Source: Tissierellia bacterium
GTDB taxonomy: Bacteria; Bacillota; Clostridia; Tissierellales; Tepidimicrobiaceae
Assembly (NCBI GenBank): GCA_012735215.1
Contig: JAAYHX010000021.1
Coordinates: 1-64,000, forward strand
Direction: 5' to 3'
Length of the DNA stretch: 64,000 nt
Position 1 is the first letter of the stretch. Every line of letters begins with the position of its first letter. The notes beneath the pieces were generated by a model. That model saw only the letters and a list, made by a program, of their open reading frames with translations. It did no database searches and had not been told where the DNA came from. The position numbers and the translations under genes are program-made. Positions 51,571 to 60,805 of the stretch are shown here, in pieces.

Positions 51571-51888
51571 ATGAAGAGAAAAAAGAGAAGAAAGGGCATT
51601 CAGTTAAAGCACTTTATACTTTTGCTTATTGCTTTTTATTTGGGTAAAACTTTAATATCCCAAAGCATGCAAATGAAAGAGCTGGAAGAAAGAAGAATGA
51701 AAGAAGAACAAGAAGTAATCAAGTTGGAGAAGGAAATAGAAGTTCTTGAGGAGGAAATAGAAAAAAGGGATTCCTTGGAATTTCTAGAAAAGGTTGCAAG
51801 AGAGGAGTTGAAGTTAGTTAAACCTAGGGAGATCATGTACATAGATATAAATAAGCAAAACAATATATTTAAAGAATTCAGTAAATAG
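51571..51888 (+). CDS. divIC: DivIC/FtsB-family septum formation initiator
   Basis: This 105-residue bitopic membrane protein has a basic cytoplasmic N terminus (KRKKRRKGIQ), one membrane helix (about 13-25) and a coiled coil (about 28-75, 'MKELEERRMKEEQEVIKLEKEIEVLEEEIEKRDSLEFLEKVAREEL'). The end is LVKPREIMY, as in DivIC. It works with FtsL and DivIB at the division septum. ATG 51571 follows TAGGTGATGTTTT. Confidence 0.92.
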   Translation: MKRKKRRKGIQLKHFILLLIAFYLGKTLISQSMQMKELEERRMKEEQEVIKLEKEIEVLEEEIEKRDSLEFLEKVAREELKLVKPREIMYIDINKQNNIFKEFSK

Positions 51889-51965
51889 TATAATTTATTG
51901 ACAATGGTAGCATTCTAATATATACTAAGTATGAAATATAATTTGTAAGGAGGAATTGTTTGTTT

Positions 51966-52382
51966 ATGCCCATAACTGTTGGAAAAGTAGTTGAGGGCAC
52001 AGTCACAGGTATTACAGATTTTGGGGCTTTTGTCCAATTGCCAGGAGGAAAAAGCGGACTGGTTCACATTTCTGAAATATCTGATGATTATGTAAAAAAG
52101 GTAGCCGACTACTTGAGAAAAGACCAGAAAGTGAAAGTTAAAATTCTATCCATATCCGATGACGGAAAAGTCAGTCTTTCCATAAGACAAGCCAAATCTA
52201 AAACCACCAAACCTATAGAAATCGACTGGAATAGGAATGATGAGAAGCAAAAGAATATGTCTTTTGAGGATAAGCTATCTAAGTTTCTTAAGGAAAGCAG
52301 TGAAAAACAGGACATGTTGAAGATGAGGGAAAACAGAAGAAGCTTAAGCAGCAGAGGCAAAAGTCGAAGCATGGATTTATAA
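51966..52382 (+). CDS. yabR: S1 RNA-binding domain protein YabR
   Basis: The 138-residue protein has a single S1 domain at residues 1-75 (VGKVVEGTVTGITDFGAFVQLPGGKSGLVHISEIS, abridged) followed by a charged basic tail. It matches Bacillus YabR, related to polynucleotide phosphorylase S1 domains. ATG 51966 gives the canonical MPITVG start; TTG 51960 is nearer AAGGAGG (six bases) and remains possible. Confidence 0.92.
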   Translation: MPITVGKVVEGTVTGITDFGAFVQLPGGKSGLVHISEISDDYVKKVADYLRKDQKVKVKILSISDDGKVSLSIRQAKSKTTKPIEIDWNRNDEKQKNMSFEDKLSKFLKESSEKQDMLKMRENRRSLSSRGKSRSMDL

Positions 52383-52406
52383 ATTTAATACATCTTAATG
52401 ACTTAT

Positions 52407-52450
52407 AGACTTCGTTGATGTCTAACATAAATCAATGGAGTCTTTTTTAT
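52407..52450 (+). terminator. terminator after yabR
   Basis: A 13-bp stem (52407-52419 with 52431-52443, two G-U pairs) and an 11-base loop, followed by a run of T. Confidence 0.82.
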
Positions 52451-52689
52451 TTTTTGAACTACTGTTAACATTAAGTTGAAGTTCAAACCACATGAAACTT
52501 AGAATTAAGAAGCAAGCCCCCCTATTGGACTTCATACAAGAATATACATTAAAAGTATTTACTTCTTCTCAAAAGCCTTTTCTTGTTATTTTCAAATTTC
52601 TAGCTTAAAGTTTCTTTACTTTAGATCAATGAATGAGAGATTTTTTGTATGGTTTATGTCTAAAATTTCTTTGTTCTTATCAAGAAAGA

Positions 52690-52722
52690 TTGACAAAATA
52701 TTTTTATCCCTTCTGATAACAT
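52690..52722 (+). promoter_or_regulatory. spoIIE: candidate spoIIE promoter with 21-base spacing
   Basis: TTGACA (52690-52695) is a perfect -35 box. TAACAT follows after 21 bases (52717-52722), the unusual long spacing known for Spo0A-activated spoIIE and spoIIG promoters in Bacillus. No normal 17-base -10 fits well. A partial Spo0A-box match overlaps the -35. Confidence 0.4.
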
Positions 52723-52753
52723 ATTTTGCAAATAAGAACAAGGGGGCTTTGGG

Positions 52754-55099
52754 ATGTTGGATGCAAGTTACATATCTTTAAAAGGGAAAAAGGAAAAAAA
52801 GCACATCAGTCTCAATTGGGAATTAATATTATCGGGTATTTTTGCATTTTTTATAAGCAGAGCCAGTATTGTGGACAAGCTTACGCCCTTTGGCATTGCC
52901 TTTATAACCAGTTATATTTTAGGGGGCAAGTATAATTGGTTTATTATGCTTTCCACAATATTAGGTATATTATCCTTTCATGGGCTTGGAGGAGTAGACT
53001 ATATAGTTTCCATCCTATTAATCAGCCTTTTATTTAAAGTTAAGTCTCTTAACAAGCTTTCTTTCATCAAGTCTTCTATGGCAACAACTATAGTTTTCCT
53101 TATAGTAAAAATCGTATATAGGGTTATCTTTCATAAGGTCTTCATATATGATCTGCTACTTTGTGCCTTTGAAGGCCTGATAGTATTTACCTTATCATGT
53201 ATGTTTTCCTATGGGGCATTTACAAATGCTAATAATAAGTCTGGTGTAGATGAAAAACTTATATCCACACTCATAATTATAGCCATAGTGCTAGCAGGTC
53301 TTCATCCTATATCCATTTTTGGAATATCAATTAAGAATCTAATCTGTATATTGGCAATTTTATATTTTGGATACAGGGAAGGAGCCTTTATAGGCAGTGC
53401 TGTAGGAATAAGTCTGGGTATAGTTTCATATATGTCTCAACCAGAAATGCCTTTTATATTATCTATTTATGGATTAGCAGGTTTACTTACAGGAGTATTT
53501 AAAGAGTTGGGTAAGTCTGGCTCTGTATTGGGATTTGTATTAGGAAACGGCATTGTAAGTTTCTATATAAATGGATATGGAATCAGTTTTATAGGTTGGA
53601 GAGAAATGGTGTTAGCCATAGGGATTTTTACAATTGGTTATACTTATATAGATACTAGGCTTTCAGTCTATATAGAAGCCATTACTAAAAGGGGCAAGGA
53701 AAAGGCTTATTCTTGTAGGAAAGATGAGATAGCCATAAATAAATTAAATGATATGGCAAAAGTATTTAGGGAATTGGGGCAGACCTTTAGGAAGTCAGTG
53801 GAAACTGCTAAAGATTCTGATGTTATAGAAATATATGGACTGATAGATAATCTAGCTAATGGTATATGCCAGAACTGTAGCTTAAGAAGATTCTGTTGGG
53901 AAGAAAAATTCTACACCACCTATCATTCCATGTTTAAAATAATTAGCCTTATGGAAGAAAATATACCAGTGGAAGATAATACCCTGCCTAACTTTATAAA
54001 GGATTATTGTCTTAATAAGAAACATGTGGTAAGGGAATTGGGAAACCAATTTGAGAAGCTAAAGATTAATAACATGTGGAAGGAAAAGATGAGCCAAAAT
54101 AGGCTTTTGGTATCGGAACAACTGGAAGAGATGGCCGCCATAGTGGAGGATTTGGCAGAGGATATATATATTAATCCGACCTTTAAAGAGGATATGGAGG
54201 AGTTAATATTTGATAAATTAAAGGATAACAAGGTAGATGTTCTGGATGTAGTAGTAATGGAATTAGAAAAGGATGATATGGAGATATATGTAAAGGTTGA
54301 AAAGGGACATAAGGACCAAAATTCCTATGAGCGAGTAAAGGAGCTTGTATCAGATTCTTTGGGCATGCCCTTGAGGGGAGAATTTAACCTAAGGAGTCTA
54401 GAGGATAAAATACAGAAGTATAAATTTGTTAAAGGCAGTAGATATGGTGCCTTGACGGAAATAGTATCATTATCTAGCTACAGGAATAAGGTATCTGGAG
54501 ATAGCTATACTTTTGGAGAAGGGGAGAATATTTATTACTCTGCCATAAGTGATGGCATGGGGGTAGGAAAGAAAGCTAATAGTGAGAGCAATATAGCTAT
54601 AAGCCTTCTAGAGAAGTTCATAGAAGCTAAGTTTGATAAGGAGCTAGCCTTAAGGACTATTAACTCTATACTCATGCTAAAGTCTAATGAGGAGGCCTTT
54701 GCCACCTTGGATATATCCTTAATAGATCTGTATTCTGGTAAGCTGCAATTGGTGAAAAATGGAGCTCCAGCAACCTTTGTTAAGAAAAAGGACAGAGTTG
54801 AGGTAATTAATTCCCAGTCCCTACCTGTTGGTATATTGGAAAATGTAGATTTCAACGTATATGAAGAGTACCTAGAAGATGGGGACATAATAATAATGAT
54901 GTCTGATGGAGTGTTGGATGCCAATGAAGAAAGCCATAATGGAGAGTTATGGATAAAGGAACTTATTTCTAGGATAGATAGTGTAAATCCTAAGACTATT
55001 GGAGAAATAATAATAGATGCTGCCAATGAAGCAAGTAATTTTAAGCCTAAGGATGATATGACTGTGATGGTAACTAAGGTTTGGAAAACCATAAAATAA
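52754..55099 (+). CDS. spoIIE: stage II sporulation protein E (serine phosphatase)
   Basis: The 781-residue protein dephosphorylates the anti-anti-sigma factor SpoIIAA, releasing sigma-F in the forespore, and helps form the polar septum. It has about ten membrane helices at residues 20-310 and a central regulatory/FtsZ-interacting region (about 320-560) with a conserved CQNCSLRRFCW cysteine group. The C-terminal PP2C domain has SGDSYTF, AISDGMGVGKKA, LVKNGAPATF and MMSDGVLD with metal-binding Asp residues. ATG 52754 follows AAGGGGGC. Confidence 0.97.
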   Translation: MLDASYISLKGKKEKKHISLNWELILSGIFAFFISRASIVDKLTPFGIAFITSYILGGKYNWFIMLSTILGILSFHGLGGVDYIVSILLISLLFKVKSLNKLSFIKSSMATTIVFLIVKIVYRVIFHKVFIYDLLLCAFEGLIVFTLSCMFSYGAFTNANNKSGVDEKLISTLIIIAIVLAGLHPISIFGISIKNLICILAILYFGYREGAFIGSAVGISLGIVSYMSQPEMPFILSIYGLAGLLTGVFKELGKSGSVLGFVLGNGIVSFYINGYGISFIGWREMVLAIGIFTIGYTYIDTRLSVYIEAITKRGKEKAYSCRKDEIAINKLNDMAKVFRELGQTFRKSVETAKDSDVIEIYGLIDNLANGICQNCSLRRFCWEEKFYTTYHSMFKIISLMEENIPVEDNTLPNFIKDYCLNKKHVVRELGNQFEKLKINNMWKEKMSQNRLLVSEQLEEMAAIVEDLAEDIYINPTFKEDMEELIFDKLKDNKVDVLDVVVMELEKDDMEIYVKVEKGHKDQNSYERVKELVSDSLGMPLRGEFNLRSLEDKIQKYKFVKGSRYGALTEIVSLSSYRNKVSGDSYTFGEGENIYYSAISDGMGVGKKANSESNIAISLLEKFIEAKFDKELALRTINSILMLKSNEEAFATLDISLIDLYSGKLQLVKNGAPATFVKKKDRVEVINSQSLPVGILENVDFNVYEEYLEDGDIIIMMSDGVLDANEESHNGELWIKELISRIDSVNPKTIGEIIIDAANEASNFKPKDDMTVMVTKVWKTIK

Positions 55100-55162
55100 T
55101 CTATAGAGTATATAATCCTAATAGTTGTCAATAATCCTAAAAAAAGCAGTAGGAGTGGTGAT

Positions 55163-55852
55163 ATGATAAGGCAAATAATACTTGTGTCTGATGGCAAGTC
55201 CAACAGGGGACCCGATCCATCAGAAATGGCAGAGCTAGCTCTAGATAGGTCTATTAGGGTTAGCACCATAGGGATTATTGACAACTATGATCAATCAGCA
55301 GTTTTAGAACTTGAAAGCATTGCTGAAAGGGGAGGAGGAGTGTGCGAGTTAACAAGTATAGAAAACTTGTCTGAAACCTTAAGCCGGGTTACCGTTAGGT
55401 CCATCTACCAAACTATTGAACAGGTGGTAAACAATCAATTAAAGAGCATAATGGATAAAGAGATAGATGAAATAAGACCGGAGGTAAGGCAGAGAATAAT
55501 CAATATGATGGATAAGATAGGGGATGAAACACCATTAAAGTGTTTAATCCTATTGGATACCAGTGGTAGCATGAGAGACAAGATTGAGATTAGCAAAAAG
55601 AGCATATATGAGCTGCTCTTGTTTTTAGAAGAAAGAAGTGGAGAAAACCAGATTGGAGTTATTAGGTATCCCAGCCTAAAGGCAGACTATGAACTCTTAT
55701 GCGAATTTACCGACGACCTGAGCAAGTTGAGGGAGAAGATAAGCCATATAGAGGTAGGGGGCATCACTCCCACAGGCAGCGCCATAGAAGGTGCTATTAA
55801 AGTCTTTGAAGGGGCTGATGAAGAATACTTGGTGAAAGAGTATGTAATTTAG
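55163..55852 (+). CDS. yabS: YabS-like VWA domain protein
   Basis: The 229-residue protein has one and a half von Willebrand A-like units. Residues 1-70 ('QIILVSDGKSNRGPDPSEMAELA') resemble the second half of a VWA domain. Residues 124-220 hold a complete MIDAS-type start, LLDTSGSMRDKI, and the later GITPTGSAIEGAI. This layout and the DEEYL ending match Bacillus YabS. ATG 55163 follows AGGAGTGGTG. The stop at 55852 overlaps the open frame of the following kinase gene. Confidence 0.9.
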   Translation: MIRQIILVSDGKSNRGPDPSEMAELALDRSIRVSTIGIIDNYDQSAVLELESIAERGGGVCELTSIENLSETLSRVTVRSIYQTIEQVVNNQLKSIMDKEIDEIRPEVRQRIINMMDKIGDETPLKCLILLDTSGSMRDKIEISKKSIYELLLFLEERSGENQIGVIRYPSLKADYELLCEFTDDLSKLREKISHIEVGGITPTGSAIEGAIKVFEGADEEYLVKEYVI

Positions 55853-56715
55853 AAAATCAAGTTATAAGGGGAAAATGGAATAAGAGAAAATATAGGTTGT
55901 TAAAAGCTATAGGATCAGGTAATTATGGGCGAGTATATCAGGTGGCTGATTATGAAGGGAATATTAGGGCTATTAAGATATCGGAAGATTTGATTTCTAT
56001 CACCAATGAATACAGGGGGATGATGGAATTAAAGAACTACTCCTTCATACCAGCTGTTTATGATTTTGATGACTTTAGACTAGGCAATAAGACTTACTAT
56101 TTTATAGTCATGGACTATATAGATGGTTATAATCTTAGAAAAATAAGGGATAAGGTGGATTTGAATGTAAAAAGAATATTAAGGATAGGCTTGATACTTG
56201 TTAGCATGATGGAAAAAATAAGCCGGCTAGGGTATAAATATACTGATATTAAGCTAGATAATATTGTAATTGACAGAAAAGGTAAGATCTACATTGTGGA
56301 TTTTGGAAGCCTGGTTAAGAGAACAATGCCTACTAAGGAATATACCCCTGCATATAATATTAATTCCTGGGACTTTAAATATAAACACAGTCCCACCTTG
56401 GCCTCCCTGTTTAGCATCACCATGATTATGGTTTCCTTGATAAGTGGTAAGGAATATAATCCTCTAAAGTATGACTTAGATTATATAATAAAGGAAATAC
56501 AAAGATTTCCTGTGGATAGCTCTATAAAGTGTTTCCTGATAGGCGGACTGAAGGGGAGGCTCTCAGATTATCATCTGTATTATAAATCCTTGTCCTCACT
56601 CCTCCTTGGAAAAGAAAATAAAAGTTCTTTGAGTAAAATTGACTATTTGCTTATAATTAGCATAGTCAGTTTTGTTTTTATATTGATTTTGGGGATAAAA
56701 ACTATGTTAACTTAG
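55825..56715 (+). CDS. yabT: YabT-like Ser/Thr protein kinase (start uncertain, possibly AUA)
   Basis: This eukaryotic-type kinase has a C-terminal membrane anchor. Motifs: glycine-rich loop IGSGNYGRVYQV, invariant Lys in IRAIKISED, a catalytic segment YTDIKLDNIV (with D-I-K instead of R-D) and magnesium-binding DFGS. The last 25 residues are a membrane helix. The first usual start, TTG 55897, lies inside the fold. Upstream in frame is VIRGKWNKRKYRL, which matches the conserved 'IKGKWN...Y.L' that precedes the loop in YabT. The frame is open to a TGA at 55819 but has no ATG, GTG or TTG. ATA 55825, ten bases after GAAGGGG, is the best candidate and overlaps yabS by 28 bases. A frameshift from yabS is the alternative. 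Confidence 0.78.
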   Translation: MLGERVCNLENQVIRGKWNKRKYRLLKAIGSGNYGRVYQVADYEGNIRAIKISEDLISITNEYRGMMELKNYSFIPAVYDFDDFRLGNKTYYFIVMDYIDGYNLRKIRDKVDLNVKRILRIGLILVSMMEKISRLGYKYTDIKLDNIVIDRKGKIYIVDFGSLVKRTMPTKEYTPAYNINSWDFKYKHSPTLASLFSITMIMVSLISGKEYNPLKYDLDYIIKEIQRFPVDSSIKCFLIGGLKGRLSDYHLYYKSLSSLLLGKENKSSLSKIDYLLIISIVSFVFILILGIKTMLT

Positions 56716-56749
56716 ATTAAATGTTGTATAATATACATAAGGTGATAAG

Positions 56750-58156
56750 ATGAAGGAAAAGGTCTTAGATGTCATAAATAGATATAGGCTGATTGAGGAT
56801 AAGGATAACATAGTCATAGGTCTTTCTGGTGGCCCTGATTCTATGGCTTTGCTTTTTGTTTTACTAGAGATAAGAGAAGAGATTGATTTTAACATATTTA
56901 TTGCTCATGTAAACCATGGAGTAAGGGGAGAGGAAGCTTTAGAGGATGAAAAATTTGTTGAGGATTTGGCTAAAGGATTAAATTTACCCTGCTTTTCTAA
57001 GACTGTAAATATGGATGAATATGCAAAGAAAAAAAGACTATCTTCAGAAGAAGCAGGCAGAGAAATAAGATATGGTTTTTTTAGAGAAATACTATCTAAG
57101 ATTGGTGGAGGTAAAATTGCAGTAGCCCATAATAAGAATGATCAAGCAGAAACCTTGTTAATGAGAGTTCTTAGGGGCACTGGTTTAGATGGCTTGAGGG
57201 GAATGGAGTATAAAAAAGGAGATATAATAAGGCCTCTTTTGGGTATAGAGAGAAGAGAAATTGAAGCTTATTTACATGAAAGAAGTATTGATTATAGGAT
57301 AGATAGAACCAATTTAGAACCCATATATGGAAGAAATAAAATAAGGCTGGATTTGATTCCTTTTATTGAGTTGAATTACAACCCTAACATAATTGATACT
57401 CTATGGAGAATGTCAGAAGTTATAGGTATGGATAATGATTATCTGGAATTCCAGTCTAAAATAGCCTATGAGAATGTGGTGAAAGAAAGGTCAAACAATA
57501 GTATAGTATTAGATAGGGATGCTTTTATTGAACAGCACAGGAGTATCCAGCATAGGATAGTAAGGAATTGTCTTTTGGAGTTAAATGGACATTTGCAAGG
57601 TTTTACATATAAGCATATTTCTGATGTGGTGTCTTTATTTTTGGAGAAGGGGACAGGCAAGATAATTCATTTAGCTAATGATATTATTGCAAAGACAAGC
57701 TATAGTAATTTCGTTATAGAGAAAAATAAAGATGAAGTAAAAGATGATGATTTCTGCTATAGGTTAGAATTAAATGCTTTTACATATATAGAGGATATAG
57801 GGTGTGGTTTTAATATAAGGATTAAGCCTATAGATGAAGTGGATATGAAGAAGGTTAAAAATAAACACATAAAGTATTTTGACTATGATAAAGTAATAGG
57901 CAGCCTATATGTCAGAAATAGAAGAAGTGGCGACAGGTTTAAGCCCTTTGGCATGAAGGGGAGCAAGAAGATAAAGGATTATTTTATTGATGAAAAGATA
58001 CCAAAGGATAAAAGAGATAAGATTCCTCTTGTGGTTGATGATAAGGATATACTTTGGGTAGTGGGATACAGAACAAGTGATATATATAAGATAAGCAAAG
58101 ATACAAAAAATGTATTAATAATTGAAGTTGAAAATAAACAAGCTAAGGAGGTATAA
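56750..58156 (+). CDS. tilS: tRNA(Ile)-lysidine synthetase
   Basis: The 468-residue enzyme modifies C34 of tRNA-Ile(CAU) to lysidine, changing its decoding from AUG to AUA. It has the PP-loop SGGPDSMA (about 26-33), HVNHGVRG, and 'AHNKNDQAETLLMRVLRGTGLDGLRGM'. The C-terminal TilS domain has 'RNRRSGDRFKPFGMKGSKKIKDYFIDEKIP'. ATG 56750 has AAGGTGAT upstream. It is followed by hpt with a one-base gap. Confidence 0.96.
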   Translation: MKEKVLDVINRYRLIEDKDNIVIGLSGGPDSMALLFVLLEIREEIDFNIFIAHVNHGVRGEEALEDEKFVEDLAKGLNLPCFSKTVNMDEYAKKKRLSSEEAGREIRYGFFREILSKIGGGKIAVAHNKNDQAETLLMRVLRGTGLDGLRGMEYKKGDIIRPLLGIERREIEAYLHERSIDYRIDRTNLEPIYGRNKIRLDLIPFIELNYNPNIIDTLWRMSEVIGMDNDYLEFQSKIAYENVVKERSNNSIVLDRDAFIEQHRSIQHRIVRNCLLELNGHLQGFTYKHISDVVSLFLEKGTGKIIHLANDIIAKTSYSNFVIEKNKDEVKDDDFCYRLELNAFTYIEDIGCGFNIRIKPIDEVDMKKVKNKHIKYFDYDKVIGSLYVRNRRSGDRFKPFGMKGSKKIKDYFIDEKIPKDKRDKIPLVVDDKDILWVVGYRTSDIYKISKDTKNVLIIEVENKQAKEV

Positions 58157-58157
58157 A

Positions 58158-58700
58158 ATGGAGGATGTAGTAAAAGAAATTCTTGTTACAGAAGAAGAAA
58201 TTCGACAAAAGGTAAAGGAACTAGGCCAGCGAATTACAAAAGATTATCAGGGTAAGAATCTGATGCTAGTAGGGATCCTAAAGGGCGCTGTAATGTTCTT
58301 GTCTGATTTGGCTAAAAATATCAAGATACCTGTTTTAATAGATTTCATGGCTGTTTCCAGCTATGGACATTCTTCTGAGTCAACAGGTATAGTAAGGATA
58401 ATCAAGGATTTAGAGAGCAGCATAGAAGATAAGGATATATTGATAGTTGAAGATATAATAGATACTGGACTTACACTGTCCTACCTTACAGATAACCTTA
58501 AAAAGAGAAGGGCTAAAAGCGTTAAGATTGTTACCTTGTTGGATAAGCCTGAAAGAAGAAAGGTTGAAGTTCCAGTTGACTATGTAGGTTTTGTTATTCC
58601 AGATGAGTTTGTTATAGGCTATGGAATTGATTATGCAGAAAGATATAGGAACTTACCCTATGTAGCTTCACTAAAGGAAGAAGTTTATAGGAAGGATTAA
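58158..58700 (+). CDS. hpt: hypoxanthine phosphoribosyltransferase
   Basis: The 180-residue purine salvage enzyme makes IMP or GMP from hypoxanthine or guanine with PRPP. The PRPP-binding loop is LIVEDIIDTGLTL (about 95-107); 'LVGILKGAVMFLSDLAK' and 'PDEFVIGYGIDYAERYRNLPYV' are family-typical. ATG 58158 has AAGGAGG upstream and begins one base after the tilS stop codon. Confidence 0.96.
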   Translation: MEDVVKEILVTEEEIRQKVKELGQRITKDYQGKNLMLVGILKGAVMFLSDLAKNIKIPVLIDFMAVSSYGHSSESTGIVRIIKDLESSIEDKDILIVEDIIDTGLTLSYLTDNLKKRRAKSVKIVTLLDKPERRKVEVPVDYVGFVIPDEFVIGYGIDYAERYRNLPYVASLKEEVYRKD

Positions 58701-58737
58701 GGTACAAGTGATTTGGATTATGCAAATGTCGGAATTG

Positions 58738-58766
58738 TTGTTTTTTTGAGACAAATGTGTTATAAT
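58738..58766 (+). promoter_or_regulatory. sigma-A promoter of ftsH
   Basis: TTGTTT (58738-58743), a 17-base spacer and TATAAT (58761-58766), about 40 bases before the TTG start. Confidence 0.6.
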
Positions 58767-58805
58767 GTTATGATAACTTGACTTCGGCTGAAAGGAGGAC
58801 GTATT

Positions 58806-60617
58806 TTGAGAAAATTTTTTAGGGGAACTAGCATTTATTTACTTCTACTGATAATAGTAATATTTGTAGTATCAATGCTTGGCCAGGATGCAGAACAAGT
58901 CTCAGATATAAATGTTACTGAGTTTATTAACCGTTTGGAAAACAATCAAGTAGAAAGTATTGTCTTCGTTGGAGATACCATAAATGGAAAATTAAAGAAC
59001 GGAACTCAATTTACAGTGATGTTACCTGAGATTATGATAAATACTTTCTATCAAGATTATCTAAAAGAAAAAGTTGAAAATAGGGAAATAAGTGTTAAAG
59101 ACGAGCCAGAACCAACTGAACCTTGGTTTGTTTCAGCACTTCCTACTCTATTCTTAATAGGAGTAATTGCCTTACTCTGGTTTTCTTTTATGCAGCAGTC
59201 CCAGGGTGGTGGAGGCAGAGTCATGTCCTTTGGTAAGTCCAGAGCTCAACTCCATAAAGGGGAAGATGCTAATAAGGTAACCTTTGATGATGTGGCAGGT
59301 CTTAAGGAAGAGAAGGAAGAACTTGAGGAAATAGTGGACTTCTTAAAGAATCCAAAGAAATACGTTGAAATAGGAGCTAGAATTCCTAAAGGAGTTTTAT
59401 TAGTTGGACCGCCAGGAACAGGTAAAACCTATTTGAGCAAGGCGGTAGCTGGTGAAGCAGGAGTGCCTTTTTTCAGCATATCTGGTTCTGATTTTGTTGA
59501 GATGTTCGTGGGCGTTGGAGCAAGTAGAGTTAGGGATTTATTTGATCAGGCTAAGAAAAATGCCCCTTGTATTGTTTTTATAGATGAGATTGATGCGGTA
59601 GGTAGAAGAAGAGGAGCAGGTCTTGGAGGAGGCCACGATGAAAGAGAGCAAACCCTAAACCAATTGCTGGTTGAGATGGATGGCTTTGCAGTTAATGAAG
59701 GAATTATAGTTATGGCTGCCACCAACAGGCCTGACATACTGGATCCTGCCCTATTAAGACCTGGTAGATTTGACAGAAGGATAACGGTAGGGCTACCCGA
59801 TATAAAGGCAAGGGAAGAAATATTGAAGGTTCACACTAGAAATAAACCTTTAGATGAGGATGTGGATTTAAAGGTAGTGGCTAAGAGGACTCCAGGATTT
59901 ACTCCAGCAGATTTAGAAAACTTAACAAATGAAGCAGCTTTACTTGCTGCTAGAAATAATATGAAGAAGATTCCTATGCACATAATTGATGAGGCTTCCA
60001 TAAAGGTAATAGCAGGGCCTGAGAAAAAGAGCAGGGTTATCAGTGAAGATGAAAAGAAATTGACTGCTTATCACGAAGCAGGTCATGCCATTACTTCTAG
60101 ATTGTTGCCAAATACAGATCCTATTCATATGATAACTATCATCCCCCGTGGTGGGGCTGGAGGATTTACTGCATATCTTCCAGAGCAGGATAGATATTAT
60201 ATGACAAAGAGCAAGATGGAGGATCAACTAGTAACCCTACTTGGCGGAAGGGCTGCAGAGGCCTTGGTGTTGAAGGATATAAGCACAGGAGCTCAAAATG
60301 ACATAGAGAGGGCTACAAAATTAGCAAGGCAGATGGTTACTCACTATGGTATGAGCGAAAAACTAGGCCCAATGACTTATGGTACAGATGACGAAGAAAT
60401 ATTTGTTGGAAGAGACTTTGGGAGAACTAGAAACTATAGTGAAGAAGTAGCGGCCGCCATAGATAAGGAAATGAGGAACTTAATAGACAGAGCTTACAGT
60501 AAGGCAGAACAGCTATTAAAGGAAAATATGGATAAGCTTCACAAAGTTGCAGAAGCTCTTCTAGAAAAGGAAACTCTGGATGCTAAGGAATTTGAAGAAA
60601 TATTTGCAAGCGCGTAG
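58806..60617 (+). CDS. ftsH: ATP-dependent zinc metalloprotease FtsH
   Basis: The 603-residue membrane protease has two membrane helices (about 8-25 and 112-130) flanking a small external domain. The AAA+ module has Walker A GPPGTGKT (about 201-208), Walker [11 protein letters not shown] and the SRH '[20 protein letters not shown]'. The protease zinc site is HEAGH (about 422-426). TTG 58806 follows AAAGGAGGACG. It is the last gene of the Bacillus-like block. Confidence 0.97.
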   Translation: MRKFFRGTSIYLLLLIIVIFVVSMLGQDAEQVSDINVTEFINRLENNQVESIVFVGDTINGKLKNGTQFTVMLPEIMINTFYQDYLKEKVENREISVKDEPEPTEPWFVSALPTLFLIGVIALLWFSFMQQSQGGGGRVMSFGKSRAQLHKGEDANKVTFDDVAGLKEEKEELEEIVDFLKNPKKYVEIGARIPKGVLLVGPPGTGKTYLSKAVAGEAGVPFFSISGSDFVEMFVGVGASRVRDLFDQAKKNAPCIVFIDEIDAVGRRRGAGLGGGHDEREQTLNQLLVEMDGFAVNEGIIVMAATNRPDILDPALLRPGRFDRRITVGLPDIKAREEILKVHTRNKPLDEDVDLKVVAKRTPGFTPADLENLTNEAALLAARNNMKKIPMHIIDEASIKVIAGPEKKSRVISEDEKKLTAYHEAGHAITSRLLPNTDPIHMITIIPRGGAGGFTAYLPEQDRYYMTKSKMEDQLVTLLGGRAAEALVLKDISTGAQNDIERATKLARQMVTHYGMSEKLGPMTYGTDDEEIFVGRDFGRTRNYSEEVAAAIDKEMRNLIDRAYSKAEQLLKENMDKLHKVAEALLEKETLDAKEFEEIFASA

Positions 60618-60620
60618 ATT

Positions 60621-60650
60621 AGACAGCTGTTATCAGCTGTCTTTTGTTTT
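60621..60650 (+). terminator. terminator after ftsH
   Basis: A perfect 9-bp stem (60621-60629 with 60634-60642) with a TTAT loop, then TTTGTTTT. Confidence 0.85.
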
Positions 60651-60730
60651 ATAGGGATTAGAAAGTTTAATTAATAATGAGACTATCAAATGATATTACA
60701 AAAGCAAATTGTAAAAAATTATAATATGAT

Positions 60731-60759
60731 TTGATATTTGCTTATGGTAATTATATTAT
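60731..60759 (+). promoter_or_regulatory. sigma-A promoter of the methylmalonyl-CoA operon
   Basis: TTGATA (60731-60736), a 17-base spacer and TATTAT (60754-60759), about 47 bases before the mutase start. Confidence 0.6.
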
Positions 60760-60805
60760 ATAAATGTATGGTTGATTATTTATTAATCAGAAGTGAGGAG
60801 GGATT

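Larger units (their letters stand above)
52383..52753. other. 371-base gap between yabR and spoIIE
   Basis: No gene is supported. It contains the terminator at 52407-52450 and, near the right end, a candidate Spo0A-type spoIIE promoter. The middle (about 52455-52680) is AT-rich without other recognisable structure. Confidence 0.55.

Noticed and set aside
60618-60805. Cobalamin riboswitch before the methylmalonyl-CoA mutase.
   Set aside because: The 188-base gap lacks the conserved B12-box sequence and is mostly terminator and promoter.
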